From contig NZ_JAEUAV010000012.1 in NCBI RefSeq assembly GCF_019511605.1, positions 62,001 to 126,000 on the forward strand: 64,000 nucleotides of DNA, written 5' to 3'. The notes beneath the pieces were generated by a model. That model made no database searches and was not told the DNA's origin. It worked only from the letters and a program-made list of their open reading frames with translations. Below are positions 1 through 9,069 of this stretch, one piece after another; positions within the stretch are counted from its first letter, which is position 1, and each line of letters begins with the position of its first letter. The stretch comes from Paraburkholderia phenoliruptrix (GTDB taxonomy: Bacteria > Pseudomonadota > Gammaproteobacteria > Burkholderiales > Burkholderiaceae). The translations under genes and the position numbers were made by a program.

Positions 1-600
1 GGTATTCCCGCCGGCGCCATGCTGGTTGCCGGCGCCTGCCTGTGCTGGGCAATCGACAACAACCTCACGCGCAAGGTCTCGGCCAACGATGCGACCGTCA
101 TTGCATGTTTGAAGGGGCTGGTAGCAGGCGTTGTCAATCTGGTTATCGCTTACCTGATGGGCGACCGCTTTCCGGACGCGTTGCGCACGGTGTCCGCAAT
201 GGTCACGGGATTCGCCGGGTATGGCGTTAGCCTCGTGCTCTTCGTGATCGCGCTGCGCAATCTGGGCACCGCCAGAACCGGCGCGTATTTTTCTGTCGCG
301 CCGCTTTTTGGGGTTGCGCTGTCGCTAGCCTTGTGGCCGCAAATGCCCACCGTGCTGTTCTGGTGCGCCGCTTTACTCATGGGCATTGGCGTCTGGCTGC
401 ATTTGCGCGAACGCCACGAACACCGTCACACGCATGAACGGTTGGCGCACACGCACCGGCATCGTCACGACGAGCACCATCAGCACGAGCACGATTTCGA
501 GTGGGACGGAACCGAGCCGCATACCCATCCGCATGTTCATATGCCGATTACTCATACGCACGCACATTTTCCGGACATTCACCACCGTCATTCTCATTGA
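1..600 (+). CDS. EamA/DMT-family transporter, 5' partial, His-rich C-terminal tail
   Basis: The frame is open from the first base, so the gene begins upstream of the window and only about the last 199 codons are seen. The visible part holds several hydrophobic segments typical of the second EamA repeat of drug/metabolite transporters, an inner-membrane family that exports or imports small solutes. After the last membrane segment comes a hydrophilic tail of about 60 residues with 23 histidines, mostly as alternating HxH pairs, plus acidic residues. Such tails commonly bind Zn, Ni or Co, so a metal-linked role is possible, but the substrate cannot be read from sequence. The downstream neighbour is convergent, 39 bases away. 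Confidence 0.8.
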   Translation, partial: GIPAGAMLVAGACLCWAIDNNLTRKVSANDATVIACLKGLVAGVVNLVIAYLMGDRFPDALRTVSAMVTGFAGYGVSLVLFVIALRNLGTARTGAYFSVAPLFGVALSLALWPQMPTVLFWCAALLMGIGVWLHLRERHEHRHTHERLAHTHRHRHDEHHQHEHDFEWDGTEPHTHPHVHMPITHTHAHFPDIHHRHSH

Positions 601-639
601 CGCGTTCTCCGGCCCACGCCGTCGCGGGGCGTGGCGGCG

Positions 640-2112
640 TCAGGCGGAGCTTGAGCCTGGTGCGGGTCGAGAAGGCGCAGCCGGTGCCCAGCCGGCTGCC
701 GGTGCGCAGCCGGCGACGCCAACCCTGGTGTTCGCGGCACGCTCGTCCGCGGCTGTCGGCAAAACGACGGTTTGCTGATAGATCGGCACCTCACACGGCC
801 AGTGATATGTTTGTTCGATGTGACGTCGCATTGCGTCGGCGGCAGCCGGCTCGCCGTGCGTGACAAAAGTGCGTTGCGGTGGCTCGGCTATCGAACTGAG
901 CCACGAGAGCAGCTCGCCATAGTCGGCGTGGGCTGAGAGCGACGAGAGACACACCACCGACGCCCGCACTCGCACATCCTCGCCATGAATCCTGATGTCA
1001 GGCGCACCTGAAGCAAGGGCAGCGCCGCGCGTGCCCGCAGCCTGAAAGCCGACCAGTGCAATCGTGTTGCGGTGATCCGGAGCAAACGCTTTCAGATGAT
1101 GCAGGACCCGCCCGCCTGTCGCCATGCCGCTACCGGCAATGATGACCATTGGGCCACGCCGTCCGAGAATAGCCTTCGATTCGTCGACGGTGCGCACCAT
1201 TTGCGCGGCGTGGCTGATCGCGTTGGCCTCGGTGGAACTCACGCGATGTTCGCCTACATGGTGCCGGTAAAGCTGCGTGACGCTGGTTGCCATCGGACTG
1301 TCGAGAAACACGGGGACATTCGCCATGCGGCCAGTCGCTTTCAGTTGCGCGATGTAGTGCAGAATGGTCTGCGCCCGTCCCACCGCAAAGCATGGAATGA
1401 CCACGACGCCGCCACGCCGGAACGTCGCCGCGAAGATTTCCGCGAGTTCGGTGGCCGGATCGGTTTTCGTGTGAAGCCGGTCGCCGTAGGTCGATTCGAC
1501 GACCAGGTAGTCTGCGTGCGCAAGCGGCATCGGCGGGCGCATGATGGGATCGTCGGGCCGGCCGATGTCGCCCGAAAAAGCAATCACCTTGCCTTCCACG
1601 CACAGCACGACGCTCGCTGCGCCGAGGATGTGTCCGGCGGGAAGCAGCCGGAAGCATGCATGCTCGTTCAGTTGTTTCGGCACGTCGAAGTCGAGTGCAA
1701 CGAGTCGTTCGAGCGCTTGCTCGGCGTCTTCAATCGTGTAAAGCGGCAGGGCGGGATGATGCTTCGACAGACCGTGCCGGTTCGCGTACGCCGCCTCTTC
1801 TTCCTGCAGCCGCGCGCTGTCGCGCAACATGATCTCGCACAGATCGCGAGTGCCGCGCGTGCAGTACACCGGTCCACGGTAGCCCATGCGCGCGAGCACC
1901 GGCAGATAGCCGCTGTGATCAAGATGCGCGTGGGTGAGTATCACGGCGTCCAGCGTGCCGATATCGACTGGAAACGGATTCCAGTTGCGCAGGCGCAGAT
2001 TCTTCGTGCCCTGGAACAGACCGCAGTCGATGAGAATCCGCAGGCCAGCGCCTTCGAGCAGATATCTGGAACCGGTTACGGTTTCGGCCGCACCGAGAAA
2101 CGTCAGTTTCAT
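640..2112 (-). CDS. MBL-fold / beta-CASP RNA-processing-type hydrolase
   Basis: Product of 490 aa. The N-terminal metallo-beta-lactamase domain begins with an FLGAAETVTGS segment and carries the zinc motif HAHLDHSG near residue 62, with further ligand motifs AGHILGAAS and FSGDIG. A beta-CASP and C-terminal RMMBL-like region follows (GSGMATGGR, SAHADY, VTHGEP). These are the hallmarks of CPSF73-like nucleases, which act on RNA in the cytoplasm. The last 35 or so residues are Ala/Pro-rich and atypical, making it slightly longer than usual family members. The ATG is preceded by GGGAGA. Two tiny ORFs lie upstream on the same strand. The in vivo RNA substrate is unknown; similar genes occur beside stress and cation-ATPase genes. 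Confidence 0.88.
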   Translation of the reverse strand: MKLTFLGAAETVTGSRYLLEGAGLRILIDCGLFQGTKNLRLRNWNPFPVDIGTLDAVILTHAHLDHSGYLPVLARMGYRGPVYCTRGTRDLCEIMLRDSARLQEEEAAYANRHGLSKHHPALPLYTIEDAEQALERLVALDFDVPKQLNEHACFRLLPAGHILGAASVVLCVEGKVIAFSGDIGRPDDPIMRPPMPLAHADYLVVESTYGDRLHTKTDPATELAEIFAATFRRGGVVVIPCFAVGRAQTILHYIAQLKATGRMANVPVFLDSPMATSVTQLYRHHVGEHRVSSTEANAISHAAQMVRTVDESKAILGRRGPMVIIAGSGMATGGRVLHHLKAFAPDHRNTIALVGFQAAGTRGAALASGAPDIRIHGEDVRVRASVVCLSSLSAHADYGELLSWLSSIAEPPQRTFVTHGEPAAADAMRRHIEQTYHWPCEVPIYQQTVVLPTAADERAANTRVGVAGCAPAAGWAPAAPSRPAPGSSSA

Positions 2113-2161
2113 TTGTCATATCTCCCGATCAGGCGAGTGCATCGCATTGCGACGGGTGGTT

Positions 2162-2389
2162 TCAGCGCGCGGCGGTATCGCACAGTGCTTGCGCGAAGCG
2201 TCGAAACGCCTGCAGCGAGCCCGCAATGCTCTGGTACTTTTCGCGGCCAATCTGGCCGTCGAGCGTGACGAGCATGCCGGCGTCACGGGCGAGAGTGAGA
2301 ATGCGGCTGAAGTCGTCGCAGGTATCGGCGGCAAGCGGCAGAGGGCTGTCGGCCGGGGTTTGGGCGGCATGGAACGCGGCGTTCGACAT
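2162..2389 (-). CDS. Small conserved-looking hypothetical protein (75 aa)
   Basis: The start was placed at the ATG preceded by AGGAGA six bases upstream; the open frame continues further 5' but without a better ribosome site. The protein begins MSNAAFHAAQ, is soluble and mildly acidic, and is predicted mostly helical with no membrane segment or recognisable domain. It lies 49 bases upstream of the beta-CASP hydrolase on the same strand and may be cotranscribed with it. No function can be assigned. Confidence 0.6.
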   Translation of the reverse strand: MSNAAFHAAQTPADSPLPLAADTCDDFSRILTLARDAGMLVTLDGQIGREKYQSIAGSLQAFRRFAQALCDTAAR

Positions 2390-2485
2390 GATGGTCTCCT
2401 GATGAGCCTTGCTATTTCCGTTTCCGGTAAGTTCAGTAAAGGCCATTGACCTGCCCGAAAAAATCAGGTCCCGCTGAGACTGGAG

Positions 2486-2605
2486 TCAGCATTTCTGCGC
2501 GGGTGTCAGCGCTTCCCTACACGTTTGCGCGCAAGGGATGTCAGGGAAAGTTCTGGGTTCGCGCGGATCGCTCTTAAGACAGTCGATGATCCAGGTCAAA
2601 TGCAT
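2486..2605 (-). CDS. Candidate 39-aa cysteine-containing small protein
   Basis: A short frame beginning MHLTWIIDCLK has a strong ribosome-binding site, GGAGGA about seven bases before the ATG, and ends with a C-terminal KC. It holds four cysteines in 39 residues and two short Pro/Arg stretches. It sits in the region between the beta-CASP side and the lipoprotein gene and reads towards the 75-aa ORF. The ribosome site is the main support. It could be a genuine micro-protein or chance. Confidence 0.4.
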   Translation of the reverse strand: MHLTWIIDCLKSDPREPRTFPDIPCAQTCREALTPAQKC

Positions 2606-2684
2606 AGTGCCGTCCTCCTCATACCTTTTGAGGGAGTGGTTTGTGCGGTGCACCGACCGCACACCGACGATGGGCGGAGTGGAT

Positions 2685-3131
2685 ATGAAAAACGTGCGGA
2701 TGATAGTTCCTGGTCTGCTGATGGCCTTGCTGGCCGCATGCAGTACGCAAGGGCGCATAGCGGCATGCCGCGACACCGAAATCGCGCTTGCCAACGCGCG
2801 TGACCTGGCGCGCGTGGCTTGTTCGACCGCAGCCGATTGCGATCGTTTATGGCGCCGCACGGGGTTGTATGTGGCACAACGCTCGGCAACGCCGATCCGT
2901 CGGTCGGATGACAGGGCGATCGAAACAGCGGAGCCGCACACATTCGGCGCCCTTTATGTATGGGCGACGCGAACGACCGACGCCAACGGCATTTCGACCA
3001 TTCAGATCAAGGGCATGTGCCGCGGGATGTATCGGGCGAACGGCACGCCGGGTTTGCTGTACGACAGCTGTGCTGAACAGATTCGCGCGGTCGAAACGGA
3101 TTTCCGGCCGTTTATAGGGGCGGCGTCGTGA
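2685..3131 (+). CDS. Putative lipoprotein (148 aa)
   Basis: The start was chosen at MKNVRMIVPG because GGAG lies just upstream and a classical lipoprotein signal follows: positively charged start, hydrophobic core, and the lipobox LLAAC with the acylated Cys near residue 18. The longer upstream frame is not needed. The mature part contains several cysteines (Cys-Arg, AACST, CDRLW, GMCRG, DSCAEQ) that could form disulfides in the periplasm, and no known enzymatic motif. It is divergent from the small ORFs at 2.2-2.6 kb and convergent with the P-type ATPase gene. Function unknown. Confidence 0.65.
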   Translation: MKNVRMIVPGLLMALLAACSTQGRIAACRDTEIALANARDLARVACSTAADCDRLWRRTGLYVAQRSATPIRRSDDRAIETAEPHTFGALYVWATRTTDANGISTIQIKGMCRGMYRANGTPGLLYDSCAEQIRAVETDFRPFIGAAS

Positions 3132-3235
3132 ACACGGCGGTATGAAAGAGAAAGGTGCGCGCCGGCGCGGCCGAGGCCGAGCGCCGCGACCCACCACAAC
3201 GCCTGTACGGCGGCGACCATGGTCTGACTTCACGG

Positions 3236-5770
3236 CTAAAGGCCTGATCGGAAATCGAGCAAGGCGACCTGGCCAAAAAGCCGGGCGAGGGCGGGAATCG
3301 TCAACAGAAGCAGCAGGGCTATGCCCGTCAAGGTCAACACGATCCACAGGTAGCGGTTGCGCATGCGGAAGAGCGCGCGGCTATCGGACAACGTCAAGGC
3401 CCGAATCGCAAAGATCAGCGCAACGTTGCCCACGACGAGCGACACAAATGCAAGTGTCCTGGCCACTGAAGCTTGATAAGCATGGCTTAGCAAAACCATA
3501 TAGATGCCGATGACCAGCGCGGCAACGAGAGCGCCTACGGCGGCATTGCGAGCGAGAGCCTGAGTCGATAGAAGCCGCGTGCCGGTGCGGCGCGGCGGCC
3601 GATGCATCAGATCCTCGCGCTCCGGTTCGTTCTCGAACACCACCGAGCAGACCGGATTGATGATCAGCTCAAGAAACACGACGTGGGCGGGCGCGAGCAG
3701 CGGCGGCCAACCTGCCAGAACGGGAATCAGGCTTGCCGCAATCATTGGGACATGCACGGCAACGGTGTAGCTGATTGCCTGCACGAGATTGGCATAGATG
3801 TGTCTGCCGAGGCGAATAGCCGACACGATCGGCGTGAAGTCTTCGCGAAGCAGTACCAGAGAAGCCACTTCGCGCGCCACTTCGGCGCCGCGCAAGCCCA
3901 TTGCAATGCCGATGTGTGCGGCCTTCAGCGCCGGCGCGTCGTTCACGCCGTCGCCGGTCATCGCGACGACATGGCCGCTTTCGCGAAACGCATTGACAAG
4001 CCGTAACTTCTGCTCCGGCTTGACGCGGGCAAACGTGTCGACAGTCCTCGTGATTTCGCCGAGTTGCGTGTCGTCCAGCTCGGCGATTTCGTTGCCGGTC
4101 ACCACACGCCCGCTGCGGATTCCCACTTCGGCCGCTATGGCCTGCGCCGTCGAGGGATAATCGCCGGTGATCATCACTACGCGGATGCCTGCTGCCTGGC
4201 ACTGTGCGATAGCGCCTGCGACTTCGGGGCGGACCGGGTCCAGCAGACCTACGAGTCCCACGAACGAAAACTCGAAGTCGTGCTGATTGTCCGGCCAGAC
4301 AGCGTGCGAGTGGCGCGCTTTCGCGACGCCAAGCACGCGCAAGCCTGCCGACGCCATCTGCGCGGCCTCCTGGAGAATGCTGTGGGTCTGTCCCTCGCCG
4401 AGGCGGCACAACTGGCAGACCGCTTCGGGCGCGCCTTTGCACGCGACCGGATGATGGTCGAGTAGAGGCGTATGCCACGCGTGCGACATCGCAGGCAGTT
4501 CAGGCGTCAACGCGTATTCATGAACCAGCGACCAGTCTTCGTGGATGCGTCCGGTGCCGGCCAGTTCCGCGCGCCCCGTCTGGTGAAACGCGAGTTCCAT
4601 TGGATCGACCGGCTCGATCTCGCTCGCGAGCACCAGATACTCGATGAGTTCGTGATACGCCTCGTCGATTCTTTGCGTCGATTCGTCGACGGATTGCCGT
4701 TTTCCTTGCGCGAAAAGCACTCGCACCGACATCCGGTTCTGCGTCAGCGTGCCGGTCTTATCGACACAGAGCACCGAGGTCTGGCCGAGCGTCTCGATGG
4801 CGTTCATCCGCCGGGTCAGCACGCCTTCGTTCGCAATGCGGCGCGCGCCCAGTGCCATGAACACGGTGAGGATCACCGGGATCTCTTCGGGAAGAATGCC
4901 CATTGCGAGCGTGATTGCCCCGAGTACACCGGAGATCCATTCACCGTATCGCCAACGGTAAGCCACGATCAGCAGCAGACAGAGCGCGATCGCAATCAGC
5001 GCGAAACGGCGGACGAATGCTCCCGTTTCCACCTGCAACGGCGACGGCGCTTCGGCGATGCCGGTAAGCGACTTGCCAATGCGCCCGAGCGTCGTATTGT
5101 GCGCCGTGGCCGTCACCACCATGCGCCCCTGACCTTGGACTACCATCGAGCCGAAAAACAGCATGGTGTCGGGGTTGGCACCGTCCGCGAGGTCAGGCCG
5201 CGTGCCTGGCGGCGCCGCAGCCTTGGCCACCGCGACGGACTCGCCGCTCAGCAGCGACTCGTCGACGCTCAGTTCATGAGCCTCTGTCAAGATACCGTCG
5301 GCCGGCACACGTGCGCCTTCGTCCACGAAAACCACGTCGCCTGGAACGAGTTCGGCCGCACCGACCTGTTGCCGCTGCCCGTCCCGCAGCACCTGAGCCG
5401 CAGGGGCCGAAAGCTCACGAAGAGAGTCGAGCACGCGCCCGGTTCGATGACTCTGGAAAACAGTGAGGAAGACGACCGCCATCACGAACGCGAGCAGCAT
5501 CAGTGCTTCAGAAGCGTCTCCTACCAGCAGGTAAATAGAGGCTGCTGCAAGCAGCAGCAGAAACATGGGTTCGCGCAGCACCTCGGCGACCGTGCGCCAC
5601 CAGCCGGGCCGTTGCGCCGAGTCAACGACGTTGCGGCCGAAGCGGGCTCGCTGAGCATCCACCTCCGCGCTCGTGAGCCCGCCCGCGCGCCAGCCCTGCA
5701 TAACCGACGATTCTGCTTGCGGGTCACTGCGCCGAGAGTTCGTGTGCGGGTCCAGGTGATCGGTTTCCAT
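3236..5770 (-). CDS. P-type cation-transporting ATPase (P2-like)
   Basis: 844 aa, the full length of a P2-type pump. In order: N-terminal cation-ATPase domain, paired membrane helices, actuator domain (DESLLSGES, with the dephosphorylation loop as SGES), the membrane-4 motif MGILPEEIP, the phosphorylated aspartate in DKTGTLT, the hinge motif TGDGVNDAP, and four C-terminal helices. Such pumps use ATP to move cations (Ca, Mg, Na/K or Mn types) across the inner membrane. PEEIP in place of PEGLP is a common bacterial variant and does not fix the ion. No strong ribosome site precedes the ATG. The gene is convergent with the lipoprotein and has the permease remnant upstream. Confidence 0.93.
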   Translation of the reverse strand: METDHLDPHTNSRRSDPQAESSVMQGWRAGGLTSAEVDAQRARFGRNVVDSAQRPGWWRTVAEVLREPMFLLLLAAASIYLLVGDASEALMLLAFVMAVVFLTVFQSHRTGRVLDSLRELSAPAAQVLRDGQRQQVGAAELVPGDVVFVDEGARVPADGILTEAHELSVDESLLSGESVAVAKAAAPPGTRPDLADGANPDTMLFFGSMVVQGQGRMVVTATAHNTTLGRIGKSLTGIAEAPSPLQVETGAFVRRFALIAIALCLLLIVAYRWRYGEWISGVLGAITLAMGILPEEIPVILTVFMALGARRIANEGVLTRRMNAIETLGQTSVLCVDKTGTLTQNRMSVRVLFAQGKRQSVDESTQRIDEAYHELIEYLVLASEIEPVDPMELAFHQTGRAELAGTGRIHEDWSLVHEYALTPELPAMSHAWHTPLLDHHPVACKGAPEAVCQLCRLGEGQTHSILQEAAQMASAGLRVLGVAKARHSHAVWPDNQHDFEFSFVGLVGLLDPVRPEVAGAIAQCQAAGIRVVMITGDYPSTAQAIAAEVGIRSGRVVTGNEIAELDDTQLGEITRTVDTFARVKPEQKLRLVNAFRESGHVVAMTGDGVNDAPALKAAHIGIAMGLRGAEVAREVASLVLLREDFTPIVSAIRLGRHIYANLVQAISYTVAVHVPMIAASLIPVLAGWPPLLAPAHVVFLELIINPVCSVVFENEPEREDLMHRPPRRTGTRLLSTQALARNAAVGALVAALVIGIYMVLLSHAYQASVARTLAFVSLVVGNVALIFAIRALTLSDSRALFRMRNRYLWIVLTLTGIALLLLLTIPALARLFGQVALLDFRSGL

Positions 5771-5995
5771 GCTGGGGTCGCTTGCTATGGCGCGTTCTGC
5801 GCCGCGCCGGGCGGCTGATGACGGGAGGGCGCTACCCGCACCGGCAGGTGCAAAGGGGCTATCCCGGCCTTGTTCTATTCAGACCGCAATTCGGCGTGCT
5901 GCGTGAGGGCACGGGATGTTGAGGGTTTCTATTACGTTCCAGTGACGTTCCAGTGCCAGAATGACGCCGGGCGGGCAGAAGGGCGTTGACCTGAA

Positions 5996-6376
5996 TCAAG
6001 CGGCCAGTCCACCGCGGCAATCGCTTGCATCCGCTAACGTGAGGCAAGAGTGGGACAAGACGTTGCTTGCGACCAGCGTCATCAGCATGAAGGGCGCGCC
6101 GCCCCAGCTCGGCAGCCAGGGCAGGAAATCGTGCAGGATAGCGCCGCACAGAATCGCTTCGAGCGTAATCGTCATCATGGACTTGAACCAGTACAGTCAG
6201 CCCACCGCATGGCCTGCCCACTCGCCGAGATAGGCGCTGGCATACGTGGAAAACGAGTCGCTGTCGGTATTGCGGGACGCCAACTCGCCGAGCATGAACA
6301 TGACCAGCGTGACTATGATGCCGCCCACGATGTATGACAGGATTGCTGCCGGCCCATGTTTTGCGGTTTTCTCATG
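5996..6376 (-). pseudogene. Decayed amino-acid permease (APC/AAT family) fragment
   Basis: Reading leftward from about 6376, one frame encodes a stretch typical of the AAT amino-acid permease family: GPAAILSYIVGG, then VMFMLGELASRN, DSFSTYAS, then LYW and ILHDFLPWLP. The frame is interrupted at 6197-6199 by TGA exactly where the family has Trp (GW-LYW), so it is a one-base nonsense change. About 45 N-terminal residues are missing because the sequence runs directly into the stop of the LysR gene. Homology fades after LVASN, leaving about 120 of 460 codons. The remaining 225 bases to the ATPase gene (5771-5995) show nothing recognisable. Confidence 0.8.
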
Positions 6377-7310
6377 AGCGCATGCGATTGTCTTCGTCTA
6401 TATCGATGATCCCGGCGGGATTTCCCGTTGCCGCTTCGGTAAACAGCGCGGTGAACTGGTCAAGCGTATTCATCGTGTCGCGCCCCGTGCGCGTGATGCG
6501 GTAAAACGAGAGCGGCACTTCCGGGCGAATCGCGTCGATGCGCACGCGATACCGGTAGCAGATGTGCTCGCAGAATTGCGGCATGACCGCGGTGCCGAGT
6601 CCTTCCTGCGCCATTGCAATGGCCGTCTGTAAATGCCCGACCACAATGCGCCGGCTCACCGTCACTTCTTCTTTTGAAAGCGTCGCTTCGATCAGGCGTT
6701 GCAGCGGATTGTCCTTCGGCAGCGTGATGAGCGGCTGATCTTCGAGCGCAGTCCAGCGGATGCCCGAGCCGCGCCGCGGCGAGCCTTCGTCCGTACTGGA
6801 CACGGCAACGAGGCGCGTCGGAAAGAGCGGCACACGGTCGATGCCGGAAAGCTGCGAGAAGAACACGCCGAAGGCCGCATCGAGATGACCTTCCTCGACC
6901 ATCTGCAGGAGCTCGGTCGGATTGCGGTCGACGAGTTCGATATGCGAGGCCGGATAGACCTGCGCGAAACGCGCGAGTACGGGTGGCATGAGGCTCGCCG
7001 CGATCATCGGCGTGCAGCCGAGCAGCAGCGACGACTGCTTCTGCCGGCCCAGTTCGTTGAGTTCGATCACCGACTTTTCGAGCGTCTCGACGATCGCCAT
7101 AGCCGTGGGATAAAACACGCGCCCGGCATCGGTAAGCGACACCGTGCGCGTGGTGCGTTCGAGCAACCGGCAATTCAGTTGCGTTTCGAGTTCGCGGATG
7201 ATCGCCGACAGCGCCGCCTGGCTCAGATGCATGCTCTGCGCCGTCTTCGTGAAGCTCGATGCGTTCGCGACGCCGAGAAAGACTTTGAGTTGTTTGAGGG
7301 ACAGGTTCAT
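6372..7310 (-). CDS. LysR-family transcriptional regulator
   Basis: 312 aa. The N-terminal winged helix-turn-helix (residues 1-60, LKQLKVFLGVANASSFTKTA then LSQAALSAIIRELE) is followed by a periplasmic-binding-like effector domain with a LLLGCTP strand start. It is the last gene on the minus strand after the UbiD gene, 127 bases downstream of it, and so is the natural candidate to control the aromatic-acid operon, with an intermediate as co-inducer. The C-terminal end (DEDNRMRS) lies at the junction with the permease remnant and may not be the ancestral terminus. Only a weak ribosome site (GAGCTG) precedes the ATG. Confidence 0.9.
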   Translation of the reverse strand: MNLSLKQLKVFLGVANASSFTKTAQSMHLSQAALSAIIRELETQLNCRLLERTTRTVSLTDAGRVFYPTAMAIVETLEKSVIELNELGRQKQSSLLLGCTPMIAASLMPPVLARFAQVYPASHIELVDRNPTELLQMVEEGHLDAAFGVFFSQLSGIDRVPLFPTRLVAVSSTDEGSPRRGSGIRWTALEDQPLITLPKDNPLQRLIEATLSKEEVTVSRRIVVGHLQTAIAMAQEGLGTAVMPQFCEHICYRYRVRIDAIRPEVPLSFYRITRTGRDTMNTLDQFTALFTEAATGNPAGIIDIDEDNRMRS

Positions 7311-7329
7311 CGACGACAGCTCTTCGTGG

Positions 7330-7352
7330 ATCGGGCTTGAGGCAAGCCCGAT
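7330..7352. repeat. 10-bp stem, 3-nt loop hairpin between UbiD gene and LysR gene
   Basis: ATCGGGCTTG and its exact complement are separated by AGG. There is no T-run on the minus strand, so it is not a textbook terminator. It would fold in the leader of the LysR message and could attenuate read-through from the catabolic operon. Confidence 0.45.
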
Positions 7353-7437
7353 TCTATCCCGTCTGCCGCGGCGGCGGCTGCGCCGCTGTTTGCACGCGCG
7401 GCAGCCGCCTGTGCTTCAGCTTATCCGGCATGCAGCG

Positions 7438-9003
7438 TCACGCGAACACGTAGCGGCCTTCGGCGTCGCGCGCAATTCTGCGGCGCTGTTGCACGTCTTC
7501 GAGCCAGCGCACCACCTCGCGGCCGTCGCGAGTGCCGGTTGCAGCCATTAGCTCGGAGAAGCGCTTCGGTCCGTGTTCGAGCGCCGCTTCGAGCGAGTCG
7601 AAACGCGCACCGCGATAGGCGGGCGGCGTCGGCACCCGGTGTTCGAGGTCACGTTCGGCGCCAGGCGCGAGGAGCGGCAGCGTGAGGTCGAAGCCGGCTT
7701 TCGCGGTGGTTCGCGTGCCAAGAAGCGATGGATCGAGCGGCATGGCGCGCAGACCGTCCACGCACAACAGATCGCGGTCGGCCTGGAAGCGCGTGGCGAG
7801 CGCCCAGTCCATCTGCTCGTCAGAGAACACGTCGATGTCCGGGTCCACTACGAACACATGCTTGACGTTTGCGAGCGACGCGAACACGGCCGCAATTGCG
7901 TTGCGCGCTTCGCCCGGCACGCGTTGCTGCATCGCGATGCGCACGTTGAACATGCCGCCCGTGGCGGGATTCGCGTAGACGGCTTTGACATCGCGCACGG
8001 CGGTCTCGAGCGCGCGCCATACCGTGACCTCGGTGCGCAGCGCAGCGAGTTGCGCGGTATCGGTGCGCGCCATCGAGCTGCCGCCGATCGTGCAGGTCTG
8101 AAAGACGGCGTCGTGCCGGTGCGTGATCGCGCTGAGGTGAAACACGGGGTTGGTCTTGACGCCGCCGTAGTAGCCGAGAAATTCTCCGTACGGGCCTTCC
8201 GGCTCGGCGTGGCCGCGCTCGTCGAGATAGCCTTCCAGAATGAACTCGGCGTCGGCGGGCACGAGCAGGTCGTTTGTCACGCACTTGACCACGCCCATTG
8301 TCTGCCCGCGCAGCGCGGCCACCAGTTCGAGCTCGTCGGCAGGAATGCGCATGGTCGCGCCGACATGATCGACCGGATGCGTGCCCACCGCGAACGCTAT
8401 CGGCGTGCGCTCGCCGCGTTTGGCGTGACCGATTGCAATCGCGCGCAAGTCCGAAGGCGCGACGAGGTCGACCCCGGCGGTGCGCCGGCCGCGCAGCATC
8501 AGCCGGCGGATGCCGACATTGGTCCAGCCCGTATCCGGGTCGACCGCAAAGTCGATCGACGCGGAAATGTACGGTGCGCCGTCCTGGTCGTGCTGCAAAT
8601 GAACGGGCAGCGCGGTGAAATCGCACTCGTCGCCGGTCAGCACCACCTGCTGCACCGGCGCTTCTGCGCGGCTCACTTCCACCAGCTGGCCTTTCACGCG
8701 CAGGCGTTCGCGCACAGTTTCGAGCAGGCGCAGCGGGGTGGTGTCGAACGCACGCGCAAGGCGCGTGCGGCTCGCCGTCACGCTGCCCGCGAGCGGGATT
8801 GCGCCGCCGGAAGGACGCGCGAACCACACCGCGCGCGGATTGCCTTCCATGATCGCGGCGATGTCGGCGAGATCGACGCTCTCTTCATGGCGTTCCAGTT
8901 CCGTTTCGTCGAGCGATTCGAGGAAGCGGCGCAGGCGAAAGCGTTCAAGGTCGGGCATGGCGCTGCCGTCGGCGGTGCGGGGAATAGCAGTCTTCGGTCT
9001 CAA
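7438..9003 (-). CDS. UbiD-family prenylated-FMN-dependent decarboxylase
   Basis: 521 aa, the normal length of UbiD-type (de)carboxylases. They use prenylated FMN, Mn and K to remove or add carboxyl groups on aromatic, heteroaromatic or alpha,beta-unsaturated acids. Visible family features are the N-terminal FRLRRFLESL, the central YISASIDFAVDPDTGW and NVGIRRLMLRG segments around the cofactor, and the acidic EPEGPYGEFLGYYG motif with a catalytic-type Glu. TTG is taken as the start because GAGGAA lies just upstream; the ATG at 8958 has no ribosome site. The UbiX-family gene at the head of the same strand run would supply the cofactor. The substrate is not deducible. Confidence 0.9.
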   Translation of the reverse strand: MRPKTAIPRTADGSAMPDLERFRLRRFLESLDETELERHEESVDLADIAAIMEGNPRAVWFARPSGGAIPLAGSVTASRTRLARAFDTTPLRLLETVRERLRVKGQLVEVSRAEAPVQQVVLTGDECDFTALPVHLQHDQDGAPYISASIDFAVDPDTGWTNVGIRRLMLRGRRTAGVDLVAPSDLRAIAIGHAKRGERTPIAFAVGTHPVDHVGATMRIPADELELVAALRGQTMGVVKCVTNDLLVPADAEFILEGYLDERGHAEPEGPYGEFLGYYGGVKTNPVFHLSAITHRHDAVFQTCTIGGSSMARTDTAQLAALRTEVTVWRALETAVRDVKAVYANPATGGMFNVRIAMQQRVPGEARNAIAAVFASLANVKHVFVVDPDIDVFSDEQMDWALATRFQADRDLLCVDGLRAMPLDPSLLGTRTTAKAGFDLTLPLLAPGAERDLEHRVPTPPAYRGARFDSLEAALEHGPKRFSELMAATGTRDGREVVRWLEDVQQRRRIARDAEGRYVFA

Positions 9004-9069
9004 TTGGGTTCCTCGCGCATCTAGTGCGCAATGTTCTTCAAGTTCGGATGGGCACGCCTCGCGCCTTTG

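Noticed and set aside
4472..5818. Plus-strand 448-codon frame opposite the P-type ATPase
   Set aside because: Antisense shadow of a conserved pump; no domain.
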